Shown piece by piece: positions 1 through 5,880 of a stretch of DNA of 12,341 nt. Under the pieces are notes generated by a model that did no database searches, was not told the origin of the DNA, and saw only the letters and a list, made by a program, of their open reading frames with translations. The translations under genes were made by a program, and so were the position numbers. Position 1 is the stretch's first letter. Each line of letters starts with the position of its first letter. Source of the DNA: Euperipatoides rowelli (taxonomy: Eukaryota > Onychophora > Udeonychophora > Euonychophora > Peripatopsidae); NCBI GenBank assembly GCA_003024985.2, contig PXIH01S0002495.1; one strand, written 5' to 3'.

Positions 1-1042
1 CAATGTGTTCTGAAAACTGACTGAACTTTAGCCTTTCCAGAATTGAAGTAATTTATAGTTCTGTTATATGTAAGATGTGTCAGTGATGCAATGAATAATC
101 CTGTTGGAGAACTTTCTCTGGTTGGAACTATTAGGAAAAATAAATGGGAACTTCCCCCAGGTGTTGTATTCGACCACAAGAAAGAATTTTATTCAACAGT
201 GTGCTATAAAAATTATACAAATGCCATGTTGACTATTTACAAATGCAAACTAAGTAAAAATGTGTTACTACTTAGTCCATATATTAGCAGGAGAAAAACG
301 GAAACCTGATTCAGTTGTTTTTTATAACAAAATAAAGTTTGTAGTAGACTCCTTAGACCAGATGGCAAAACGTCATACAGTGAGAGCTCTGTGCAGATGA
401 TGGCCTGTTCACATGTTTTATAAAGCTTGAACTTAGCTGGAGTAAATGCTTGGATTGTCTACAAAGAAGTTACTGGTCCTAAAATATCACAACACAACTT
501 TCTCCATCAGCTTGTAGATGAACTTTGAAAACAATACATGGACACACCAATTCGGAAAGAGGCGGCAATGCCAGGTGGCCAAATGTAAAAAAAAAAAAAT
601 CATCTGAAGTATGCTCTAAATGTAAAAAGTTTACTTGTGGACGCTGCACTGCAGTAACATAAAAATGAATTATCTATGTGCATTGTAAAAGTTCAATGTA
701 GAAAATATTTATGCAGTATTGGTATGACTGTTTTGAAATTTGTACTATTTTTCACTGAATATGAGTACAACAATACTTCAGGCAGTAGGTCATGCATATA
801 ATAATTGTTAAGTGCTGTGTGTTACTTTTTTAGCAAACGATATCTTGTGATGTTGTATTATTAAATAAGCAATAAAATTCAGTTAAAACTGAAAAAATAG
901 TTTCATTACATTGTTATTGAGTAGAAATTTTAGAAACATTAATTGTTTGTCAATTTTTGATGATGTTATTCTAATAAGAAGTAGGTAGTCAAATTGACTT
1001 ATTTGTCCTTAAAGGTATAAAAAATGTCTGGTGCTTCTAGAA
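1..1042 (+). mobile_element. piggyBac-type DNA transposon, 3' half (copy 1)
   Basis: This is the right-hand part of a cut-and-paste DNA transposon; its left part lies outside the window. It holds the end of a decayed piggyBac transposase (about 91-663), then roughly 380 bp without coding potential, then a clear 3' end. The end reads TGGTGCTTCTAGAA and abuts TTAA, the piggyBac target site. Its reverse complement, TTCTAGAAGCACCA, matches the 5' end of the second copy (CTCTAGAAGCACCA at 4221), so the two belong to one family. The flank is TTAATTAA, so the exact TTAA used may be 1043-1046 or 1047-1050. The family assignment is strong; the copy is dead because its transposase is broken. Confidence 0.85.
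91..663 (+). pseudogene. piggyBac transposase, C-terminal part, frameshifted
   Basis: piggyBac transposases excise and insert the element at TTAA using an RNase H-like DDD site. The open stretch 91-309 carries the family motif SLVGTIRKNK followed by the typical VLLLS strand. One base-shift later (from 302, frame 2) comes YNKIKFVVDSLDQM, matching the family's YN.TKGGVDTLDQM; the aspartate at 347-349 corresponds to the third catalytic Asp, and the adjacent conserved Asp at 356-358 is also kept. After a stop and another shift, LAGVNAWIVYK fits the conserved helix (..DVAGINAYVIY..). The Cys-rich tail CSKCKKFTCGRC (about 611-646) fits the C-terminal zinc-binding domain. Several in-frame stops and two or more frameshifts make it non-functional. 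Bases 1-90 may be more of the same protein, badly decayed. Confidence 0.85.
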
Positions 1043-1050
1043 TTAATTAA
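987..1050 (+). repeat. piggyBac 3' terminal repeat, subterminal palindrome and TTAA
   Basis: The element ends with TGGTGCTTCTAGAA (1029-1042) followed directly by TTAA (1043-1046), itself doubled to TTAATTAA. At 987-999, AGTCAAATTGACT is a perfect palindrome (AGTCAA/TTGACT) lying 43-55 bp inside the end. It resembles the CAGTCATTTTGACTG palindrome near the 5' end of the second copy. In piggyBac elements, terminal and internal repeats are the transposase recognition sites; that these palindromes play that part is my inference. Confidence 0.75.
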
Positions 1051-1197
1051 TGGTCTAACAAATTGCCCTACTTTCGTATTAAAATTACTTTTCTCCCAAC
1101 ACCTCACCTTTTTTTAAAAAAAAATTCAATTTCATCTAACAATTCAAATATAGATTTTGTCACTAAAATGTTTTTGGAAAGAGGTTGATATAGCATT
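1043..1197. other. Unassigned AT-rich spacer
   Basis: I see no gene here. The only landmark is a T7A9 run at 1109-1124, preceded by CACCTCACC. It looks faintly like the GACAGAAACATCC-T-run boundary of the repeat units further right, and could be a worn unit boundary. Confidence 0.4.
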
Positions 1198-1566
1198 GTC
1201 ACAAAATTAGAATGTACCACATCATCATGATGTTACTTCCTCTGGATGCAGCTCATTCACATATAATTTGCATAAAATTTCATAATTTGCATCTCATTTG
1301 CATATTTAATGAGGTGTGACATCATTACAGAAATTACTCAACATTCATGAAGGTGGGCATGGCCCCCAATGACATCTTCAGAAATTTATGTGACAATGTG
1401 ATAGGGACCAGCCAACTTTCAGAATGTTTGGCAATTTCCATGATATCAGCCTCATTAAATATGCAAATGAGATGCAAATTTATGCAAATATTATGCATAT
1501 GAGCCACAACAAAGAAAGTAATGTCATGATAACATGGCAAATGCTGAGTGGGTGACAGAAACATCC
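1198..1566 (-). repeat. Octamer-rich inverted-repeat (hairpin) element with the shared head
   Basis: Two arms, about 1198-1325 and 1438-1556, are inverted copies of each other around a central ~110 bp. The core is a perfect 31-bp match (1284-1314 against 1450-1480); outward the arms still align with mostly transition differences. Each arm has three copies of the octamer ATTTGCAT/ATGCAAAT: 1266-1273, 1285-1292, 1296-1303 on the left and 1461-1468, 1472-1479, 1482-1489 on the right. The right end reads on the minus strand as AAAAAAGGATGTTTCTGTCA, the same head as the three SINE-like units that follow. It could be a foldback MITE or a non-autonomous relative of those units. No clear target-site duplication is visible. 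Confidence 0.7.
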
Positions 1567-1638
1567 TTTTTTAATATTTTTTATTTTCCGTTATTAATGA
1601 GAATTTATTTTTGATGCTATAATTATTCAATAATTTAA

Positions 1639-1842
1639 ATTACTAATTAGACTACTACAGGTTTTTAAAGAGCCGCAAACTGACTAAAAAACTCTTAGCA
1701 AGATGTTCTAAGCCAGGGGAAAAAACCATTCCGTAACTGGCTCAGCTGGGAATCAAATGTTTGGTGTTCCCAGCATATGACCTAGACATGATAGCCATCA
1801 GCATCGCTATCAACTGAAATCCATGTCAGGACAGAAACTTCC
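1639..1842 (-). repeat. tRNA-derived SINE-like unit (unit 2)
   Basis: On the minus strand the head GGAAGTTTCTGTCC is followed by an A-box-like stretch (about 1808-1823). Next is a perfect 6-bp stem, GATAGC/GCTATC, with a 10-nt loop (1790-1811) at the place of an anticodon arm, then a B-box-like CATTTGATTCCC (1748-1759). The body then shares a 3' block with unit 4: plus-strand TTACTAATTAG and AAAGAGCC (1639-1674). RNA polymerase III promoters inside tRNA-derived SINEs consist of these two boxes; the B box here differs from GGTTCRANTCC at about three positions, so activity is unlikely. Confidence 0.55.
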
Positions 1843-2149
1843 TTTTTTTTAAAAAAAAATATGTTTTGCCCAATGATGAAACAATGAATTTATCTACAAG
1901 ATGTATTTTACAATGTGGAGATAACTTCTAAATATACTTTATGTGCTTACTATAATTCAGAGAAAAATCTCTTGTTTCTGTGAATTAAACGATTTGGAAT
2001 ATATTTCCAAGGAAATACTGTTTTCAACTTGATCATATTTAATCTGGGGAATGAATGTTTCCCTGGATTTGAAGCGGCAGCAAGCTTAGCTCTGTAGCAC
2101 CGAGCGGAGTGCTTATCCACTCAATTAGCTCGAAGGGGTAGAAACATCC
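1843..2149 (-). repeat. tRNA-derived SINE-like unit (unit 3), best tRNA resemblance
   Basis: Minus-strand reading: the head GGATGTTTCTACC (2137-2149), then an A box TAATTGAGTGG (2117-2127, one base off consensus). Next is a 5-bp stem AGCAC/GTGCT with an 8-nt loop, placed like an anticodon arm, and a B box GCTTCAAATCC (2065-2075, one base off GGTTCAAATCC). The two boxes are about 40 bp apart, within the usual tRNA range. The acceptor stem and CCA end expected of a working tRNA are not evident, so I call it a SINE head rather than a tRNA gene. The rest of the unit (1851-2060) does not carry the GAGCC block seen in units 2 and 4, and contains hairpins at 1954-1986 (12-bp arms, one mismatch) and 1994-2010. 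Confidence 0.6.
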
Positions 2150-2160
2150 TTTTTTTATAT

Positions 2161-2229
2161 AAAATAAATCTCCCTTTCAACAGGAAGAGATTTATTTTAA
2201 CTAGTTTGCAAATCTTTCCGAAGGATTTG
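2161..2229. repeat. Two adjacent hairpins in the unit 3/4 spacer
   Basis: AAAATAAATCTC (2161-2172) pairs perfectly with GAGATTTATTTT (2187-2198) across a 14-nt loop. Immediately after, CAAATC...GATTTG (2209-2229) folds with one bulged base. No coding sequence accompanies them. They sit directly behind the T-run that ends unit 3, in the tail of unit 4. Confidence 0.6.
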
Positions 2230-2244
2230 TGAATTACACTTTAT

Positions 2245-2442
2245 AATTTACTAATTTACTAATTAGGTTCTGAAAGAGCCAACGTACTAGGTTAAAAACC
2301 CAGCAAGCCTGGGAAAACACTTTTCCAAAGCTGACTCTAACTGCGACACGAATCTGAAACATCTCAGCTTTATGTCATCATCCTCAAGTGAAAACATTCT
2401 GCATTCGACAGTCTGTGCCACAAAGACAGGACAGAAACATCC
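2245..2442 (-). repeat. tRNA-derived SINE-like unit (unit 4)
   Basis: On the minus strand the head GGATGTTTCTGTCC is followed by TGGCACAGACTG (2409-2420), a full match to the A-box pattern TRGYNNARNNGG, then a worn B box TGTTTCAGATTCG (2349-2361, with one extra base). Its 3' body shares the plus-strand blocks TTACTAATTAG and AAAGAGCC (2256-2280) with unit 2. The 3' tail carries a short repeat, TTAGTAAA twice, as SINE tails often do. It is diverged from unit 2, so the copies are not recent. Confidence 0.6.
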
Positions 2443-2449
2443 TTTTATA

Positions 2450-2935
2450 CCTACTTCTTATTATCTATAACTTTGCTTACATCAGTCTAATAAATGTGTG
2501 TTAGATTAAAACTCAAAAAGCCATCTTCTGAATTTATATGCAACTTTTAATTTATAAATATGACTTAAAGGCATCCAGTTAAGACATAACTTTTGATTAA
2601 AAAGCTGACTCGCATTCACTAATTTCTGTCAAATGGTACTGCATATGCTATTATTAATTTTTTATTTATTTATTTAAAACAAATTTATTTACATTAAAAA
2701 ATTANCACAGCGTATATAGAACATAGTTTAATAAGTACATTTTGTAAAGAAAAAGAAAAGTAAGAAATTTCTCATTATTAGTGCAGATGTTTAATTCTGT
2801 AAAGAACAGGAAGTAATAGTATTATAAACTATTATGTTTGTTGATCTTCTCTCTGAGTCAATTTCTAAAGGTCATATAGGCCTATTGCTTGAACAGATGT
2901 GCAATAAATAATAGTTGTATGGATTGAATAAAATC
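2450..2935. other. Gene-free stretch with a possible retroelement 3' tail
   Basis: I see no gene between 2450 and 2640. From about 2650 the sequence has (TTTA)n at 2659-2680 and reads on the minus strand as ATGTAAATAAATTTG followed by (TAAA)n. This is how 3' ends of several invertebrate non-LTR families look. On the plus strand, 2875-2925 (AGGCCTATTGC then GCAATAAATAATAG) could instead be a tail in the other direction. No open RT sequence is attached, so this is a weak call. The ambiguous base N is at 2704. Confidence 0.25.
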
Positions 2936-3330
2936 CTTTTTCTTTTTTTTTGTAAGATGATGAAAAAATCAGAATATAGCAGTAGTCTAAAGTTTTATAT
3001 TGATCTAAATTTTATTATAAATAATTTATAAATTTTATCCTAAATAGAAAGAATAAGAAAAAAATTGAAAAAATTTTAAATGATGAAAAAGTACTTTTTT
3101 TTAAAAAAAAAAAAAATGAAAAAAATATAGATCAAAATTTTCAATAAAAAAAACTAAAATATTCTATTAAAATACAAAACTTAAAATGTCAATATGAGGG
3201 ATTTTTTTAATAACAAAAAATTAGAAATATTTGTGAAATATTAAAATTCTAAATTTGATGTTTTTTTTAACAAAATCCAATGTTATGATTACATTTAAAG
3301 CTTATTTTCATTAAAATAATTTTGTTAGAA
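2936..3330. other. Low-complexity A/T-rich stretch
   Basis: Long runs of A and T with almost no G or C. There is a T8A14 junction at 3095-3116 and several poly-A/poly-T patches. No gene, open frame or recognisable element. Confidence 0.7.
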
Positions 3331-3835
3331 AAGACAGACCTCGGATTTAAATTTTCAAAATAATTACATTCTCATCTTTCCTTTCTTTATTTTTCTTTGA
3401 ACTACTATCTATAATAATGTCCTGTTCATTGTGAAAATTCCTCTTTTTGACTGTTGTAGTTTGATGTTAGAACCCATTAAACTTAATCAATGAACTTGGT
3501 TTACTATCTTTAGAATTTTATGAACTTTTGAATTTAGACTCTAATTATAATCTTACATATATGAATGTTATCCTATCTTAAATTGTGATTCATTCTATGT
3601 CATCACAGAGTTTAGTTTTGTTAAAGAGCATAAGAACACAATAGGCATATGTGCTAGAATGCTTAACATACATCGTTTTGATGTGTAGACATTTATCTTT
3701 AAATTTATACACATATTCACCAGTGCACTCTTATTCCAAAAAGTATCAGGGTACCAAAAATACTAAACCTGTATGGATATTTTTGAACAAAGTGATGATA
3801 TTGCCCTATCAATCCTGCAAAACATGATCTGTTTA
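3331..3835. other. Gene-free stretch
   Basis: AT-rich sequence of ordinary complexity. All frames are broken by frequent stops, and I found no repeat, RNA gene or transposon end that I could defend. Confidence 0.5.
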
Positions 3836-4216
3836 ATACGGGTAAGTCAAAAGTTTGGAAACATGATGGTTTTTCTTTTTACATTATTTTGGCTGTTAGG
3901 TGGCTATCCATTACCTGAATATGCTGGCTTGGTCCTGTAAATATCTGTTAGCAATATGACTATCCATGATAGTTTAGCTTGGTGCTGTTAAATGCCATTC
4001 TAGTCCCAAGATTGACTGCCCTAAATTTTTACTATAGGAAAATTTAAAAGTCATGCTCTACACAATGAAAATCGTGGGAAAGACATTTCAATGAGGAACT
4101 TATTGATGCTTGTGCCAGCATTCAGAAGGTAGTCCTACATTGCATCCTTACAGACTGGACAAAAGACTGAGTTCACATTGAAAAGGATAAACATATCAAT
4201 ATTATGTCTTTATTAC
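3836..4216 (+). mobile_element. Possible remnant of a Tc1/mariner-type transposon
   Basis: At 3838-3866 the sequence ACGGGTAAGTCAAAAGTTTG and following GAAACA resembles the (C)AGGGTGAGTCAAAAGTATGGAAACA type of end found on some invertebrate transposons. At about 4080-4206 a frame with one stop gives ELIDACASIQKVVL and, further on, VHIEKDKHINI. That is in the style of the C-terminal 'Cie..GghieHll' end of mariner-type transposases. If both are right, this is an internally deleted copy whose 3' terminal repeat was lost when piggyBac copy 2 entered at TTAA 4217. No catalytic residues are present and no second terminal repeat is visible. Confidence 0.3.
3893..3996 (+). repeat. Imperfect 52-bp tandem duplication
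   Basis: CTGTTAGGTGGCTATCCAT... (3893-3944) is followed directly by CTGTTAGCAATATGACTATCCAT... (3945-3996). Shared blocks, in order, are CTGTTAG, CTATCCAT, GCTTGGT and CTGT.AAAT. The two units have diverged substantially. Confidence 0.55.
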
Positions 4217-4220
4217 TTAA

Positions 4221-4251
4221 CTCTAGAAGCACCAAACAGTCATTTTGGCTG
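4221..4251 (+). repeat. piggyBac 5' terminal repeat with subterminal palindrome
   Basis: CTCTAGAAGCACCA (4221-4234) is the terminal repeat. It is followed by CAGTCATTTTGGCTG (4237-4251), a palindrome with one mismatch. The CYCTAGAA start resembles the CCCTAGAA start of the moth piggyBac element. Confidence 0.75.
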
Positions 4252-4403
4252 TTTTTTTTTTTAATTTTAATGTTTAATAATTCTCTTCAGCAAATGAATT
4301 GGATTATTAGCTTTATTGACTTTTATTATTTTTCTATTTTGCTTATTTTTTTGCTAAATTTATGTTTCCATTTTTTAAAATTATTTCAAAATTTTTAAAA
4401 ATA

Positions 4404-4492
4404 CCCAGAAGCCCCAAGCAGTCATTTTGACTGCTGAATTATAAATTTTAAATTTTAAATTTCCCATTTTCATTTTCAAAATGGCTGCTTGA
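4404..4492 (+). repeat. Internal copies of the piggyBac subterminal motif
   Basis: CCCAGAAGCCCCAAGCAGTC and onward to CTGCT (4404-4435) repeats the terminal sequence at 4221-4251 in the same direction, 183 bp inward. It contains CAGTCATTTTGACTG (4419-4433), a perfect palindrome with 6-bp arms. A further copy in reverse, TCAAAATGGCTGCTTG, lies at about 4475-4490. piggyBac elements commonly have internal repeats bound by the transposase; that role here is inferred. Confidence 0.65.
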
Positions 4493-4626
4493 TTAGTGCT
4501 GATACAACTTGCTCTACTGTTCCTGGTTACCTATTGTGCATTTCATTGCATAGTTTGAATTTCCCAAAGTAAAATATTGATTTTGAGGTTCTGTATATTT
4601 TCCAAAACATTGATACTTTTCCGATA

Positions 4627-5024
4627 ATGCACAGAAAAAACCTTTCTGAAGCTGAAATATTGGCTTATCTTCAAAACATAAATGATATTGATTCTGATGG
4701 AGAAAATGGGGATTTGCTTTTGGGAAATGATTCTATAGGCAGTGATTATGTTCTGAGAGAAGTGACAGTGATGATGAAGATGGAGATTCAACTGATATAG
4801 ATGATGATGAGATTTCTGTATCCATAAATAACCAGGAAACATCTGCTGATGGTACAATTTGGGACATAATGGAACTGAATAGTATAAGTGTAGGTAGGGC
4901 TGGACAACAAAACATTATTTGCAATAGGCCAGGTCCAACAAATTATTCAAAATGCTGTGTCACAAAAGTTGAAACTATCACAGCTTTTGAACTGTTTATC
5001 ACTCCATCAATGCTGAATAAGATA
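4627..5024 (+). pseudogene. piggyBac transposase, N-terminal part, frameshifted and truncated
   Basis: The first ATG that leads into family-like sequence is at 4627, giving MHRKNLSEAEILAYL and an acidic stretch. A frameshift between about 4740 and 4760 moves the reading into frame 3, which continues SDSDDEDGDSTDIDDDE. Then come the family landmarks GRAGQQNII, GPTNYSKCCVTK, and ITAFELFITPSML (about 4893-5018), matching the piggyBac pattern of a GR..NI..., GPT.YA, AFELF..ML. The acidic, Ser-rich leader followed by this block is the usual N-terminus before the DDD core. The protein stops at the break near 5024, so all catalytic residues are missing. Further residues readable to 5186 are only microsatellite and poly-T translation. 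Confidence 0.85.
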
Positions 5025-5095
5025 CAAATACAAATACAAATATGTCGGACAACAACAGACTATAGTCCAGCGAGGTTGTCCCTAGTCCTAATCTA
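5022..5095 (-). repeat. Hexamer microsatellite and short retroelement-tail-like segment
   Basis: Three copies of ACAAAT run from 5022 to 5043. On the minus strand this is a (TTTGTA)n tail preceded by CTGTTGTTGTCCGACATA and about 35 further bases up to the poly-T. Short unique sequence ending in a simple A/T-rich hexamer tail is typical of 3' ends of CR1/L2-like elements and their SINEs. It begins exactly where piggyBac copy 2 breaks, so it may be the tail of a heavily 5'-truncated insertion. I do not recognise the family. Confidence 0.4.
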
Positions 5096-5108
5096 TTTTT
5101 TTTTTAAA

Positions 5109-5142
<34 letters not shown>

Positions 5143-5449
5143 CTGGTGGAAATTTTTTTTTAGTAAAAATCTTTGAAAATCATTAATTAAAAAAAATTAA
5201 AAAAATCCGTTACATTTGACCTTTAAGTATAAAAATATAGATTAATAATAGCACACAAAGTATAAAATATTAGCATTTGCAACCAAACTAACCAGTTCAA
5301 CCCCAACAAGCCAGTGAAGAACTAGTGTAACACAGGTTGTAACCACTATATCAAACCAAATTCCTTTCATTCCAGTTTATGGATATTATCCTGGAAAGAC
5401 ACCTCTGTCTTTTCAATTGGCTGTAAAAAAACCACTGCATCAACACCAT
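5096..5449 (-). other. 3'UTR and poly(A) tail of element B
   Basis: No coding sequence is visible from 5449 down to the T-rich tract. On the plus strand this tract is T10 (5096-5105), a short AAATATA, then about 30 T (5113-5142), which is the poly(A) tail of the minus-strand element. Another T9 lies at 5153-5161. The tail marks the 3' end of the insertion. Confidence 0.6.
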
Positions 5450-5880
5450 CTAACGATAAGACTTTAGATCACTGGACTCCTACCTTTGCTTGATTTCTTG
5501 ATCAGATAATCTACCCAGATCAATACCAACAAATTTCTTCAATAGTGCAAGTCATTTACTATCTAGCCCTTCTCCAGAGTCTACATTAAAAACCAAATGG
5601 CATATGTACTTCCCAATTGCATAGAAGACTAGTATAACCTTTAGCCTTTTTTCTTTTTTTCACTTCCAAAATGTTGAGATTTCTGATTTTGATAACTTAT
5701 CCTGCTTGTAAAGCAAGCTCCAGTTTCTGATTCACTAGGAAAGGCTCTACTCATAAATGATTCTGGTCCTCTAGTTGCACATTACATAATGGACAATCAA
5801 TATCTATCTCCCTCATTATGCCTCTTCTAGTTAACATTTGCTGTGTAGGGATTAAATTATTCTGAAGCTTAAGCCAAAAT
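5450..5880 (-). pseudogene. ORF2 C-terminal zf-RVT region, element B
   Basis: On the minus strand FWLKLQNNLIPTQQML leads to TRRGIMREIDIDCPLC and QLEDQNHL. This is the zf-RVT signature: a leading F.W.L..N.IPT, RRGI, CPLC (5795-5784) and a later His (5759-5757). After one stop, PFLVNQKLELAL continues, and after a shift LVFYAIGKYICHLVFN and KFVGIDLGRLSDQEIKQ finish the protein near 5480-5450. This segment belongs after the RT region at 7150 but is separated from it by the CR1/L2 insertion. The zf-RVT tail is common in L1/Tx1-related ORF2 proteins; it is thought to help nucleic-acid binding. Confidence 0.75.

Larger units (their letters stand above)
1554..2442 (-). repeat. Tandem array of SINE-like units with shared head
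   Basis: The plus-strand motif GACAGAAACATCC followed by a T-run occurs at 1554-1566, 1830-1842 (one change), 2139-2149 (first bases changed) and 2430-2442. The spacings are 276, 307 and 293 bp, and every copy points the same way. Read on the minus strand, each unit starts with an A-run, then GGATGTTTCTGTCC, then (in three units) a tRNA-like region with A-box and B-box sequences. Between units are AT-rich stretches with small hairpins: 1621-1635, 1954-1986, 1994-2010, 2161-2198 and 2209-2229. The A-run plus T-rich context gives TATAAAA-like sequence at the unit starts. The array could be tandem or serially inserted SINEs. Confidence 0.65.
4217..5024 (+). mobile_element. piggyBac-type DNA transposon, 5' half (copy 2)
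   Basis: The left end is TTAA (4217-4220) followed by CTCTAGAAGCACCA, the mirror of the 3' end of copy 1 at 1029-1042. After about 400 bp of AT-rich leader comes the start of a piggyBac transposase (4627). The element breaks off within the transposase N-terminal region at about 5024, where a hexamer repeat and a retroelement tail begin. The catalytic core and right end are absent from the window. Copy 1 and copy 2 have the same direction but cannot be one element, because the 3' half lies upstream of the 5' half. Confidence 0.85.

Noticed and set aside
1334-1564. 76-codon open frame on the minus strand
   Set aside because: It lies wholly across the right arm and centre of the octamer-rich inverted repeat, has no recognisable domain, and its residues come from the repeat sequence.
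2060-2140. A functional tRNA gene on the minus strand
   Set aside because: A-box, anticodon-like stem and B-box are present, but the anticodon loop has 8 bases, no acceptor stem closes it, and the same head occurs on neighbouring repeat units; a SINE is the better reading.
4204-4398. 64-codon open frame on the plus strand with a hydrophobic run
   Set aside because: It crosses the TTAA and terminal repeat of piggyBac copy 2 and is made of T-rich leader sequence; no family resemblance.
4543-4924. Two minus-strand open frames rich in His/Ser
   Set aside because: They are antisense shadows of the acidic, Asp/Glu-coding leader of the piggyBac transposase (GAT/GAA repeats read backwards).
5096-5186. 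Poly-Phe extension of the piggyBac reading frame
   Set aside because: This is translation of the poly-T tract, which is the poly(A) tail of the minus-strand retrotransposon.
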